64,000 nt of DNA from Pseudoalteromonas luteoviolacea. GTDB lineage: Bacteria; Pseudomonadota; Gammaproteobacteria; Enterobacterales; Alteromonadaceae. The first letter of the stretch is position 1, and each line of letters opens with the position of its first letter. The stretch covers positions 186,001-250,000 of the forward strand of contig NZ_CP015412.1 in the NCBI RefSeq assembly GCF_001750165.1. Direction: 5' to 3'. Under the pieces are notes generated by a model. The model saw only the letters and a list, made by a program, of their open reading frames with translations, was not told where the DNA came from and searched no databases. Shown in pieces: positions 35,167 through 44,026 of this stretch. Both the position numbers and the translations under genes were made by a program.

Positions 35167-35605
35167 CCTGTTTCCCCAGTTTTCTAAATTTTTTGTATAC
35201 TAAATTGCAATTTTAAATGCTGTGTTTTTACATGATTTTAATCAATCAATTAACACGTGTATAAATGTAGCAGCGAATTTGTTAAGTTCAATGTTTTGTT
35301 TGATTTAATTGTATATATTCTTAGAATAGTCATTTTTAAAGGCTTATATTTATTTTTATTTGTTCTTTTTGTTAATGTAATGGGTACTTGCTGTGGTGGT
35401 AAATGATTTATATAACGTGAACCCAATTGGTTTTGTTGTTATATGTGGGATTGTTATTAACAGTTATTTAATATGCGAATGGTGACATTTACTAAAGGGG
35501 AGTCTCGCTTATATATCGCACTTCGATTTGGACCAAATATCTACACGATTTTTAAATAGAAGTTTGCTAGAATGTCAGAAAATAAGCAGATATTGGTTAT
35601 CAATG
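35167..35605. other. 439-bp AT-rich intergenic region between TonB receptor and LETM1-like gene
   Basis: Contains the palindrome AAATTGCAATTT (35202-35213) 36 bases before the receptor start, a possible operator. A longer TTG-start frame from 35528 would extend the downstream gene but has no ribosome-binding site. No other structure was seen. Confidence 0.5.
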
Positions 35606-35968
35606 CGATTGATAAAAGTCGTGCACAAAGCGCCTATACGAGTGGCACGCATAAGTAGAAAAAGGCAAAGGTTAAGGATTAAACGCACGCTAATTGCTTT
35701 GAAGGGAGCGCTTGCACAAGAAAAGCAAGAAACGGAAGAAATGCTTGATATTTATAAAAGGTACACTTTAGGCAACGCTACGAAAACGGAGCTAAAGGTT
35801 GCCAACAAACAGTTTGTTGATGTACTTAAAGGCTTAGGTTTAGGTATCTTTGCTATTTTACCGTTTGCGCCAATAACCATTCCGCTGATCATCGCGCTGG
35901 GCAACAAGTTTGGTGTTGAAGTTTTGCCAAGTTCTTTTACCACCAAAAAAGTAGATAAAAAGAAATAA
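35606..35968 (+). CDS. LETM1-like domain protein, small
   Basis: From ATG 35606 the product has 120 residues: a basic N-terminus (RVARISRKRQRLRIKR), a helix, and then a segment LKGLGLGIFAILPFAPITIPLI followed by LPSSF, which resembles the core of LETM1/Mdm38 ribosome-binding domains (LxxLLPF...LPSTF). One hydrophobic stretch at about 72-95 could be a membrane helix. In bacteria such small LETM1-like proteins are of unknown role. An in-frame TTG at 35528 gives a longer form but no ribosome-binding site is visible for either start, so the N-terminus is unsure. Confidence 0.6.
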   Translation, partial: RLIKVVHKAPIRVARISRKRQRLRIKRTLIALKGALAQEKQETEEMLDIYKRYTLGNATKTELKVANKQFVDVLKGLGLGIFAILPFAPITIPLIIALGNKFGVEVLPSSFTTKKVDKKK

Positions 35969-36136
35969 CTGCATTTACAAGCTGATGATGCCTTAACGTT
36001 TACTTCCACATTTTGTTGAATGAGTTCAATTGACTTATGCTTAAGTTAATATAGAAAAAACTTACTCTTATAACGGTGAATTGTGTCTCAGTTATTGTTA
36101 TCCTTGAGGCAATACAACTTAGAATAAGAGGCACGT

Positions 36137-37501
36137 ATGAGTACTTTACTCGTTCATTCCCAAGAAGGAACACCAATTCATCTAACCACAGAAGCAAACC
36201 TTGATAGCTGGCTATCAGACCACGCAGAACCGTCAAAGAGCTTTGTATTGGCTACTCGCCAAGAAGGTCAGAATGTCTTGCTGATACCGGATTTGACTAG
36301 TGGTGAGTTATCAAATGTTGTCTGTGTTGTTGAGTCACTTGATGATCAATGGTTAGCTGGCGATCTAGCTAAGCAACTTCCAAAAGGGCTTTATCAGTTT
36401 GTTGGTGGTGAAGACTTGGTTGAAAGAGCTGCGACTGGTTATATTCTTGGTGCATACAAATATAATGCATATAAAAAAGCGGCACCTATTCAGGCTAAGT
36501 TAGCCATTTCTGATGAACAACTTTGTAAAAAAGTCGCTGATATCACAACAGGTATTTATTTAGTTCGCGATTTAGTTAATACGCCTGCTGCTGACATGAT
36601 GCCACAGCACTTGGCTGAAACTTTCATAGAATTAACTGAACAATTTGGTGCTGAATTTAGACAGTTAATTGGTGATGAGCTACTCGAGCATAACTACCCA
36701 ACTATCCATATGGTTGGTCGTGCAAGTGATAATAAACCGCGTTTGTTGGACTTAACTTGGGGTGATGAAAACGCGCCAAAGTTGACTTTAGTTGGTAAAG
36801 GTGTGTGTTTTGACTCAGGAGGGTTAGACCTTAAACCTGCTGCTGGTATGCGTAATATGAAAAAAGATATGGGTGGTGCCGCTCATGTACTTGGTCTTGC
36901 GCATATGATTATGGCAGCAAACCTGCCTGTAAGGTTACGCGTGTTGGTGCCTGCGGTTGAGAACGCGGTATCAAAAAATGCGTTTAGACCGGGCGATGTG
37001 ATTGTCACTCGCAAAGGTATCACTGTGGAGATCGATAACACAGATGCCGAAGGGCGCTTGGTTTTATGTGATGCGTTGGCTGAGGCGCAGACTGAAAACC
37101 CAGACCTTCTTATTGATTTTGCAACGCTGACGGGAGCGTGTCGTATTGCTTTAGGTACAGAGTTACCTGGCTTTTATAGTACAGATCAGCAAATCGCCAA
37201 TGACATTATTAATGAAGGCCTAGAATTAAACGACCCAGTTTGGCAATTGCCTCTGTTTGATCAATATAAGGGGCTGTTTAAAAGTGAGATAGCAGACATT
37301 GCAAACTGTGGTTCGACGCCTTTTGGTGGCTCAATTACAGCGGCACTATATTTAAAAGAGTTTGTTGAGCCTGAAAAGACGCCTTGGTTACACTTTGACG
37401 TAATGGCTTGGAATGTTCGCCATTTGCCAGGCAGACCGGTTGGTGGTGAAGGGTTGGGCTTAAGAGCTACATTCTCATACTTGCAAAAACGCTTTGCATA
37501 A
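36137..37501 (+). CDS. Leucyl aminopeptidase family protein (M17)
   Basis: The 454-residue protein has the M17 metal and catalytic motifs: GKGVCFDSGGLDLKP (Lys and Asp), KKDMGGAA (Asp), and the family signature NTDAEGRL (Asp and Glu). These two-zinc enzymes remove N-terminal residues from peptides in the cytosol. The N-terminal ~150 residues form the usual regulatory domain. AGAGG precedes the ATG. It is shorter than PepA (about 500) and could be PepB-like, but I do not assign a symbol. A strong bidirectional terminator separates it from convergent pepD, a second peptidase. Confidence 0.88.
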   Translation: MSTLLVHSQEGTPIHLTTEANLDSWLSDHAEPSKSFVLATRQEGQNVLLIPDLTSGELSNVVCVVESLDDQWLAGDLAKQLPKGLYQFVGGEDLVERAATGYILGAYKYNAYKKAAPIQAKLAISDEQLCKKVADITTGIYLVRDLVNTPAADMMPQHLAETFIELTEQFGAEFRQLIGDELLEHNYPTIHMVGRASDNKPRLLDLTWGDENAPKLTLVGKGVCFDSGGLDLKPAAGMRNMKKDMGGAAHVLGLAHMIMAANLPVRLRVLVPAVENAVSKNAFRPGDVIVTRKGITVEIDNTDAEGRLVLCDALAEAQTENPDLLIDFATLTGACRIALGTELPGFYSTDQQIANDIINEGLELNDPVWQLPLFDQYKGLFKSEIADIANCGSTPFGGSITAALYLKEFVEPEKTPWLHFDVMAWNVRHLPGRPVGGEGLGLRATFSYLQKRFA

Positions 37502-37512
37502 TCAAGATATAT

Positions 37513-37540
37513 AAAAAACGGCTCATTAGAGCCGTTTTTT
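37513..37540. terminator. Bidirectional terminator between the M17 peptidase and pepD
   Basis: Twelve-base perfect stem AAAAAACGGCTC / GAGCCGTTTTTT with an ATTA loop. It has T-runs in both directions. Confidence 0.93.
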
Positions 37541-37548
37541 ATTAACTA

Positions 37549-39027
37549 TTAAAGCGTTTTAACTGGAATATTAGAAAGCAGCGCTTTCATTTGTTGCCAA
37601 TACAAGCCCACAGACTCGATGTGTACTTTTTCATCTGGAGAATGCGGAAATTTTATCGTAGGGCCAAAAGAAATCATATCCATGTCAGGGTATGGTTCTT
37701 TAAATAGGCCACACTCAAGTCCTGCGTGAATTACCATGATATCAGGCTTTTTACCATAAATGCCTTCGTACATGTCTCTGAAGATGTGGATTAGTTCTGA
37801 TTCAGGTTCAGGTTTCCATCCAGGGTAAGCTCCCGAAAACTCGACCTGTGCACCAGCAAGTTCTGCGAGAGAGGATAGGGTACCTTCAACATCTTTTCTT
37901 CCAGAATCAATTAATGAACGGATAAGACATAAAATTTCTATGCTGTCTGATTGTGTTGTGATCACACCAAGATTTAAAGAGGTTTCTACCACACCTTGAA
38001 TATCGTCGCTCATACGAACTACGCCGTTAGGGCACGCATTTAATAATGATAATAGTTGCTGAGTGCTTGATAATGTAAGAGGGGCTAGAGTCGAATCTGA
38101 TTGACTTACATTGAACGTGAGGCCGGTTTCGATTGCAGATAGCTCTTGGCGCATTAAAGATTGAACTTGTTCAATATAAGCAGTGACTTTATTTACATCA
38201 GCATCTTGAATCGCAATGGTCGTATATGCTTCTCGTGGAATCGCGTTTCTTAGAGAGCCGCCTTTGAATTCAACGATTTGAAAATCTATGTCAGTGAGAT
38301 GATGTTTTAATGTGCGAGCAAGCAGCTTATTTGCATTTGCTCGGCCAGTATGAATATCAACTCCAGAGTGGCCACCTTTGAGGCCTTTGAGTGAGATTTC
38401 TAAATAAGCTAGTTCGGATGTTCTAGCTTGTCTTTCAATATTAAGCGTCAAACCTGCATCAATGCCGCCCGCGCAACCCATGTAGATTTCGCCTTCTTGT
38501 TCGGAATCGGTATTGAGCAATATCTCGCCTTCTAACCAGCCTGCTTCGAGACCAAATGCGCCAGTCATCCCCGCTTCTTCGTCGACCGTTAAAATGACTT
38601 CCAGTGGCCCATGTGCAATATCATCAGAGGCAAGCACCGCTAGACAAGATGCCATACCAATACCGTTATCAGCACCTAAGGTTGTGCCGTCTGCAGTTAC
38701 CCAGTCACCGTCTACAAATGGTCTTATCGGGTCTGTCTCGAAGTTATGTGCAGTATCATCATTTTTTTGAGGCACCATATCAATATGAGCTTGCAAAACG
38801 ACGGGCTTTCTATTTTCCATGCCTACAGTCGCAGATTTTTTGATAAATACATTGCCTGTTTTGTCGCGACGTGTGGCTAAGTTTTTTGAGTTCGCCCAGT
38901 TAACAATAAATTGAGCGAGTGCTTCTTCATGCTTAGATGGGTGTGGAATTGAACAAATTTGATCGAAAAATTGCCATACGATTTGTGGTTCGAGTTGGCT
39001 AATCTCTGAATGAGGTTTAAACACCAT
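37549..39027 (-). CDS. pepD: Cytosol non-specific dipeptidase (aminoacyl-histidine dipeptidase, M20)
   Basis: The 492-residue protein has the M20C pattern: QAHIDMV (His81, Asp83), LGADNGIG (Asp120), the catalytic DEEAGMTGAFGLE (Glu150/Glu151), NTDSEQEGEIYMGCAGG and a C-terminal HAGLECGLF. E. coli PepD is 485 residues. It cleaves Xaa-His and many other dipeptides in the cytosol. It is convergent with the M17 aminopeptidase, and both complement the secreted proteases at 46-50 kb by finishing peptides inside the cell. Confidence 0.92.
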   Translation of the reverse strand: MVFKPHSEISQLEPQIVWQFFDQICSIPHPSKHEEALAQFIVNWANSKNLATRRDKTGNVFIKKSATVGMENRKPVVLQAHIDMVPQKNDDTAHNFETDPIRPFVDGDWVTADGTTLGADNGIGMASCLAVLASDDIAHGPLEVILTVDEEAGMTGAFGLEAGWLEGEILLNTDSEQEGEIYMGCAGGIDAGLTLNIERQARTSELAYLEISLKGLKGGHSGVDIHTGRANANKLLARTLKHHLTDIDFQIVEFKGGSLRNAIPREAYTTIAIQDADVNKVTAYIEQVQSLMRQELSAIETGLTFNVSQSDSTLAPLTLSSTQQLLSLLNACPNGVVRMSDDIQGVVETSLNLGVITTQSDSIEILCLIRSLIDSGRKDVEGTLSSLAELAGAQVEFSGAYPGWKPEPESELIHIFRDMYEGIYGKKPDIMVIHAGLECGLFKEPYPDMDMISFGPTIKFPHSPDEKVHIESVGLYWQQMKALLSNIPVKTL

Positions 39028-39267
39028 ATTCCCCTAATAACTAGCTTGTTGTCAGTAATTTTGATTTTGTAGCGGATACCAGCTGTATATTCGCTACTCT
39101 CAGTTGAAATAATCAAAAGTAGTTTTAAATGTAAGACGATTGCACAACGTTAAAATAATTCATTTAGCTTTATTTAATGTAGTCAATGTAAGTCAACTGA
39201 GTGTGTAAAGGCGCAAAAACTTCTCTCGCGCTGAGCGGCTAATATTATCAGTTATTATTGAGTATTT

Positions 39268-39293
39268 CGAGCAGCAGCTGATACTGCTGCTCG
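39268..39293 (-). terminator. Hairpin just after the KAS III gene
   Basis: Ten-bp stem CGAGCAGCAG / CTGCTGCTCG with a 6-base loop, placed 8 bases past the stop of the minus-strand gene. The sequence after it lacks a good T-run, so termination may be partial. Confidence 0.5.
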
Positions 39294-39300
39294 CAGTTAT

Positions 39301-40374
39301 TTAGTCGTTATTTTGACAAGCAGCGACTGCATCTTTTACTAGGTCGAGCCCTGATTGCTCACATGGTGGGAAAGTATAGTCTGACGTGCCTAAAGGAGTT
39401 ATGCGCTCACCCCATTTTATATAACCGGCAGCCCAAGTCAGTCCTGCTCCAAAAGCCGCAGACATAATGTTTGCGTGGGGCTTGATCATACCCTGTTCGA
39501 CTGCCTCACATAGCGCAATAGCAATGGTTGCTGCAGAAGTATTGCCATACTTGTCAATATTGACTATCACCTTCTCGTCTTCGATATCTAACTTTTTCTG
39601 TATCGCTTGAATGATACGTAAGTTTGCTTGGTGAGGGATTAGCGCGTCAATATCGTTAAGGTTGAGTTTTGCTTTTTCCATGACGTCATCACAGGCCAAA
39701 CTCATCCCCATTACAGCTCGCTTAAAAACTTCACGGCCTTCAAAAAATACCTCGGATGGACCAACCGCGTCATATTTATTCTGGTCGGTACCATAATTTC
39801 CAATGTGCAGAATGTTTCTATCTTCGGTGTCACAGCCTGTTTTGGTACCCAATAGGCCACTTGGCTCTGAGCTTGCCTCTAGCACAACTGCTCCCGCTCC
39901 ATCGCCAAATAAAACAGCGCTGTCTCTTTTGGCCCAATTTATGTACCAAGTCATGCGCTCAGCTGCTACAACGACGGCTTTTTTAATCATGCCAGATTGG
40001 ATCTGTGCAGTTGCATTTTGCAGAGCATAAAGAAACCCTGAGCACGCTGCATTAGTATCGCAGGCGGCTGCGCCTGTTGCGCCAAGGTTTTTTTGTACTA
40101 AGGAAGCTGTATTAGCAACCAAAGTTGAAGGAGAGCAGGTTGCAAGTAATACCAAATCGATATCTTCAGCATTCACACCTGCACAGGCAAGGGCTTGCTT
40201 ACTTGCAATCGTCGCGAGCTCAGCAGTGCTTACGTGGCTAACGCGGCGAGCGCGGATCCCCGTACGAGTCGTTATCCATTCATCAGTGGTATCTACAATT
40301 GTGCTTATTTCGTTATTAGTTATTGAAGCGGGTGGAATAGCTTTCCCCCAACCTGTTATTTTTGCGTATATCAT
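39301..40374 (-). CDS. 3-oxoacyl-[acyl-carrier-protein] synthase III (stand-alone paralogue)
   Basis: The 357-residue protein has the KAS III triad: Cys111 in DTNAACSGFLYAL, His in PHQANLRII and Asn in YGNTSAAT. It starts fatty acid or related chains by condensing acyl-CoA with malonyl-ACP. It is about 40 residues longer than E. coli FabH (317) at the C-terminus and is not in a fab cluster, so it may be a second, specialised KAS III (branched, long-chain or secondary-metabolite starter). A FadR-like site lies just before its start at 40387-40403, suggesting control by fatty acids. Confidence 0.88.
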   Translation of the reverse strand: MIYAKITGWGKAIPPASITNNEISTIVDTTDEWITTRTGIRARRVSHVSTAELATIASKQALACAGVNAEDIDLVLLATCSPSTLVANTASLVQKNLGATGAAACDTNAACSGFLYALQNATAQIQSGMIKKAVVVAAERMTWYINWAKRDSAVLFGDGAGAVVLEASSEPSGLLGTKTGCDTEDRNILHIGNYGTDQNKYDAVGPSEVFFEGREVFKRAVMGMSLACDDVMEKAKLNLNDIDALIPHQANLRIIQAIQKKLDIEDEKVIVNIDKYGNTSAATIAIALCEAVEQGMIKPHANIMSAAFGAGLTWAAGYIKWGERITPLGTSDYTFPPCEQSGLDLVKDAVAACQNND

Positions 40375-40386
40375 AGTTTCTCTTTG

Positions 40387-40403
40387 TCAAATCCGACCAC
40401 TCG
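40387..40403. promoter_or_regulatory. FadR-like operator before the KAS III gene
   Basis: On the minus strand CGAGTGGTCGGATTTGA resembles FadR sites (AnCTGGTCNGACCNGTT), sharing TGGTCGGA in the centre; the right half is weak. It lies 12-29 bases before the start codon. No fadR gene is in the window. Confidence 0.4.
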
Positions 40404-40512
40404 GTTAATCTCATATTTATAACAAACTATTGATTTCTACACAAAGAATACCTTGTTGAATTGATACATTTGACTAAAATTGTATAAGAAACAGGTCAAA
40501 TTTCAGCAGTTT

Positions 40513-40911
40513 ATGACTCAAAAAATCACTCAAGAGCTACTTGATGAACTCATATCTTTAGAGCGGCGTTTACTTGAACCTCATGTCAGGGAGTCAAAAG
40601 AGCGCCTATCTTTGTTATTGGATGATGATTTTTACGAAATTTCCGCCAATGGGTTATTGTTTGATAAACGGCATGTACTTTCTCGTTTGCCAAGTGAAAA
40701 AGTGCCGCAGTTTTATAATCAGGACTTTAGAGGGCAGATGTTAAGTGATTCTATAGCACAGCTTACCTATCATGCTGCTTATCGACGTAACGCATATTCC
40801 AATTTACAGTTTTCGCTGAGGATGTCCTTGTGGCGCAACAAGGGAGCTGGGTGGCAATTACTTTTTCATCAAGGCACGCCTAGCCCAGAGTTTGTTCTCA
40901 AATATGACTAA
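40513..40911 (+). CDS. DUF4440-type small protein (SnoaL/NTF2-like)
   Basis: From ATG 40513 the product has 132 residues with the DUF4440 layout: LISLERRLLEPHVRESKERL, then LLDDDFYEISANGLLFDKRHVL, a middle beta-sheet (SIAQLTYHAAYRR) and a terminal RMSLWRNKGAGWQLLFHQGT. This NTF2-like cone fold is often a small-molecule-binding or enzyme-like domain of unknown substrate. A TTG at 40480 in frame would add residues but has no supporting ribosome-binding site. It is transcribed away from the KAS III gene and precedes the RegB-like kinase; a functional link is not evident. Confidence 0.7.
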   Translation: MTQKITQELLDELISLERRLLEPHVRESKERLSLLLDDDFYEISANGLLFDKRHVLSRLPSEKVPQFYNQDFRGQMLSDSIAQLTYHAAYRRNAYSNLQFSLRMSLWRNKGAGWQLLFHQGTPSPEFVLKYD

Positions 40912-40990
40912 GCACTTCTCAACTACTCTGTCTTTAAGTTAGTTTGTTGATCAGGTAAAGTACCCGCCTATTTGTTTTCAGGCTCGACAC

Positions 40991-42226
40991 ATGGTTATCG
41001 CTTTCTCGCCTCAGTCTGCACTTGGGCAGCTTTTATTACTGCGCTCTATTGCGATTGTTTTTCAGCTTATTTTGGTCTTAATTTCAATATTATTGCTCGA
41101 CAAAAGCATTCCTCATCAGCCCGTTTTTACAGTGATTGCGTTAGAATCATTGTTTCAACTCATTAGTATCTTAATGTATCGCAGGAGTAGGGAGATATCT
41201 GAAAGGGCCATGACTTTGCAGTTGGTGGCTGACATCGTGTTTTTGTCTGTTTTACTCTCTTTTTTAGGTGGCGCAAGCAATGCTTTTGTATCTTTATTGC
41301 TGTTACCTTGCATTATCGCGGCCGTTACTGTTTCGATTGGTTATGTTTTGTTTGTATCCGCGAGTGCTCTGCTCTCATATGGTTATTTATATTTGGCAGT
41401 GACTATGCCAATGCATCATCATGGCATGCACATGGGAGAGCACCTACTTGGCATGTTTGTGAATTTTGTTTTCATGGTGGTTGTTACCGTGGGGGTTGTA
41501 GCAATACTTGTAAAGCGTATTCGAGAGAGAGAAGCGCTTTTGGCTAAAACGCGAGAAAAGCAATTGCAACAAGAACAACTGTTAGCACTAGGCAGCGCAG
41601 CTGCGCAGGTAACGCACCAACTCGCGACTCCGATTGCTCACTTAAATTTATTGCTCGAGGAGCTACGTGAAGATTTCCCTGATCACCCCGCAGTGTCAGA
41701 AATGGGGGGGCCTCTTTCACAGTGTCGGATACAACTAGATAGTTTCAGAGAGCAAACAGAGCTACTTAAATTAAAACGTCAAGAAAAATCACAATCTACA
41801 CAATTTGTCATTGAGCAACTTGAAGAGTTAATGACGCTTCAATATCCAGAGCAGTCTCTGTCAATTACTGAAAAGACAACCTCAGTTGAAATCAATGGAG
41901 ATCCAATGCTAGTGCCTTCATTGCTAAATCTAATTGTTAATGCAGCAAAGGCAAACGAAAGGGCGAATAAACATCACATTGAGCTGACTACATTTTCAGA
42001 AAGTGGTAAATGGCATTTTACAATTAAAGATCAGGGTAAAGGCATCGCGCAGAAAAAACTAGAAGATATAGGAAAATCTATCGTTGAAAGTGATACCGGT
42101 TTTGGTATGGCCTTGTTGTTAACTCATGCAACGTTAGAGAGAGTCAATGGTGAGTTACACCTTGAAAATTTAGAAGAGGGTGGGGTTTTGTCAACAGTTG
42201 TATTACCAATTGTCGGTGCATCATGA
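40991..42226 (+). CDS. Redox-type sensor histidine kinase, RegB/PrrB family
   Basis: The 411-residue protein has about six membrane helices (1-175). A loop carries GGASNAF (93-99), matching the RegB quinone-site motif GGxxNPF except for Ala in place of Pro. The H-box AAAQVTHQLATPIAHL holds phospho-His209, and Cys245 (SQCRIQL) sits where RegB has its redox-active cysteine. A HATPase region with DQGKGIA and GFGMALL follows. The gene overlaps its response regulator by 4 bases (ATGA), so they are translationally coupled. This pair should respond to respiratory redox state and control energy or aerobic/anaerobic genes. Confidence 0.85.
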   Translation: MVIAFSPQSALGQLLLLRSIAIVFQLILVLISILLLDKSIPHQPVFTVIALESLFQLISILMYRRSREISERAMTLQLVADIVFLSVLLSFLGGASNAFVSLLLLPCIIAAVTVSIGYVLFVSASALLSYGYLYLAVTMPMHHHGMHMGEHLLGMFVNFVFMVVVTVGVVAILVKRIREREALLAKTREKQLQQEQLLALGSAAAQVTHQLATPIAHLNLLLEELREDFPDHPAVSEMGGPLSQCRIQLDSFREQTELLKLKRQEKSQSTQFVIEQLEELMTLQYPEQSLSITEKTTSVEINGDPMLVPSLLNLIVNAAKANERANKHHIELTTFSESGKWHFTIKDQGKGIAQKKLEDIGKSIVESDTGFGMALLLTHATLERVNGELHLENLEEGGVLSTVVLPIVGAS

Positions 42227-42744
42227 AATTACTAATTATTGAAGATGATGTCGCCTTTTCAAATACACTTGCGAGGAGAATGTCAAAAATGGGCTTTGAA
42301 TGTCAGGTTGTTAATTACGAGCTCGACATTTTCTCTCAATGCAGTAATTTTGTACCGGACTATGTGTTATTAGATATGAAGTTAGAGCGCTCATCAGGCT
42401 TGCAACATATTGCCAAAATTCGAGAGATACTACCTAATTGCAAATTGGTTTTATTGACAGGGTTTGCCAGTATTGCAACAGCTGTTGAGGCGATAAAGTT
42501 AGGCGCAGATGATTACTTGACAAAACCGGCTGACACGAAGCTGATTTCAAAAAAACTGCTGGGTGAAGCGGTGAGTATTGAAGATTCGTTTGAGTCAACA
42601 ATGTCACCAGAGCGTTTAGAGTGGGAACATATTCAGCAAACATTGCAGGCGAATGATGGCAATGTTTCGGAAACTGCTCGGCAGCTCAATATGCACAGAA
42701 GAACCTTACAGCGTAAATTGCAAAAAAAGCCGGTCTCAAAGTAG
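42223..42744 (+). CDS. Response regulator, RegA/PrrA/ActR family
   Basis: The 173-residue protein has a receiver (LLIIEDDVAFSN, phospho-Asp51 in YVLLDMKLE, Lys in LTKPAD) joined to a short Fis-type helix-turn-helix at the C-terminus (VSETARQLNMHRRTLQRKL), almost identical in style to RegA. It binds DNA when phosphorylated by the overlapping kinase gene. The 4-base overlap gives tight coupling. Target genes are not visible from the sequence. Confidence 0.9.
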   Translation: MKLLIIEDDVAFSNTLARRMSKMGFECQVVNYELDIFSQCSNFVPDYVLLDMKLERSSGLQHIAKIREILPNCKLVLLTGFASIATAVEAIKLGADDYLTKPADTKLISKKLLGEAVSIEDSFESTMSPERLEWEHIQQTLQANDGNVSETARQLNMHRRTLQRKLQKKPVSK

Positions 42745-42821
42745 GCATCTTAGGGTCTCACATTGCTCAATTGGTAGATTTTAACTAAATTGAAAATAGT
42801 TAAACAATGGGGCAATTGCTA

Positions 42822-43226
42822 ATGTATGTATTTGAAGTAAATATAGTGGCGGTAATGTTAGCTGCATTGAGCTCTTTCTTACTCGGGGGGCTGTGGTATT
42901 CTCCATTAATGTTCCAGCAGGCTTGGCTTGAAGGAGCTGGATTGACCGAACTCGACTTAAAGCACGCTAATCATAAAGCTATATTCATGGGGTCATTTTT
43001 ACTTTGCATTTTGGCGTCTATTGCCGTTGCGATGCTGGTTGGAAAAGCGCCGGCAGTACTTGACGCAATGGCTTTTGGTCTGTTTATAGGCATTACTTTT
43101 GTGGCAACGTCATTTGGGATAAGTTACCTGTTTGAGCAAAGACCCTTAAAACTATTTCTGGTGAATGCGGGTTATCACACGTTACAATTTACTCTGATTG
43201 GATTTGTAGTTGGGAGTTTGAATTAA
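42822..43226 (+). CDS. DUF1761 family membrane protein
   Basis: The product has four hydrophobic segments and begins MYVFEVNIVAVMLAALSSF then LLGGLWYSPLMFQQAW, the DUF1761 pattern (xxVxAAxxxFxLGxLWYSPLLFGxxW). From ATG 42822 it has 134 residues; ATG 42807 would add five. The function of the family is unknown. It is followed without gap by a zinc-ribbon gene whose TTG start begins at the base after this stop, so the two are probably one operon. Confidence 0.8.
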   Translation: MYVFEVNIVAVMLAALSSFLLGGLWYSPLMFQQAWLEGAGLTELDLKHANHKAIFMGSFLLCILASIAVAMLVGKAPAVLDAMAFGLFIGITFVATSFGISYLFEQRPLKLFLVNAGYHTLQFTLIGFVVGSLN

Positions 43227-43478
43227 TTGGCCAAACCGAATAAAAAGGGCCCTACTAGGACTGTGGACGTGTTTTGCGCAAAATGCAAAGCTAGACTTTT
43301 CAAGTATCGCAAAGGGGGTAAAGGTAACCTTATAAAGTGTTTTGTTGAACGGATCAGTGTCGATTATACAAGTAACCAGACTCACTGCCCTGAATGCGAA
43401 CAAGAGTTTTCTCGCAAGGCTTTAATTAGAGGAGCTCCAGCACTTAAAATTGTTGGTAACAAAGTAACCTTTAAGTAG
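43227..43478 (+). CDS. Small zinc-ribbon protein (TTG start)
   Basis: The 83-residue product has Cys17-x2-Cys20 (CAKCKARLFKYRK) and a second pair at Cys54-x2-Cys57 (CPECEQEF), a treble-clef or zinc-ribbon pattern. The start TTG 43227 directly abuts the stop of the DUF1761 gene, and GGGAG (43212-43216) lies 10 bases upstream. The protein is basic. It could bind nucleic acid or another protein; no specific family is recognised. It is short and cytosolic. Confidence 0.7.
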   Translation: MAKPNKKGPTRTVDVFCAKCKARLFKYRKGGKGNLIKCFVERISVDYTSNQTHCPECEQEFSRKALIRGAPALKIVGNKVTFK

Positions 43479-43619
43479 TGCCTTTATAATGAGGACAAAT
43501 ATCCTGTCTTATTAATCCTGTTTTAAAGATAATCGTATAGTTTGTGCTGTTTCAACGATTGAAAGTCACCCTACCCATGGAAAAGGGCCAGCGTGTTTGG
43601 GTGAGTATCCACAAAATAT

Positions 43620-43892
43620 ATGGACAAAAACATGATTGATATTTTATTTGATGTAATAGGTATGACTGGTACTTTTCTTGTGGTTGGGGCATTCTTTTTG
43701 CTTCAGCTTGAAAAAGTCACACCTGACGGCCTCAAATATAACCTCATGAACCTCTCTGGTGCAATCCTGCTACTTATCAGTTTATGCTACAACTTTAATC
43801 TTGCAAGCTTTGTGATTGAGCTGTTTTGGATCGTTGCTTCGTTAATTGGCTTGTATAAGTATTTCAAGGCAAAGAAGTTACAGGCTGCATAA
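43620..43892 (+). CDS. Small membrane protein, CBU_0592-like
   Basis: The 90-residue protein has three membrane segments (about 8-28, 42-58, 64-80) and the pattern VIGMTGTFLVVGAFFLLQ...DGLKYNLMNLSGAILLLISL, which is typical of the CBU_0592-type domain. Function unknown. A start codon at ATG 43620 has only a weak ribosome-binding site. It is monocistronic by context, followed by an unusual inverted repeat at 43907-43963. Confidence 0.65.
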   Translation: MDKNMIDILFDVIGMTGTFLVVGAFFLLQLEKVTPDGLKYNLMNLSGAILLLISLCYNFNLASFVIELFWIVASLIGLYKYFKAKKLQAA

Positions 43893-43906
43893 AACTTAAG
43901 TAAAAA

Positions 43907-43963
43907 CTTGCACAGTTACATTTCATGCGTATTATTTAGATGTATGAACGGTAACTGTGTAAG
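43907..43963. repeat. Long imperfect inverted repeat after the CBU_0592-like gene
   Basis: CTTGCACAGTTAC (43907-43919) pairs with GTAACTGTGTAAG (43951-43963) with one G-T pair, and TTCAT (43922-43926) pairs with ATGAA (43944-43948) further in, giving about 18 bp with a 2x2 internal loop. It lacks a T-run and sits ahead of the TonB receptor gene. Confidence 0.55.
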
Positions 43964-44026
43964 CAAAATTAAGTGAGTATATGCACTTGAATGGAGCTTG
44001 TTACGGTATCAGTAGTCAGGCTCAAT

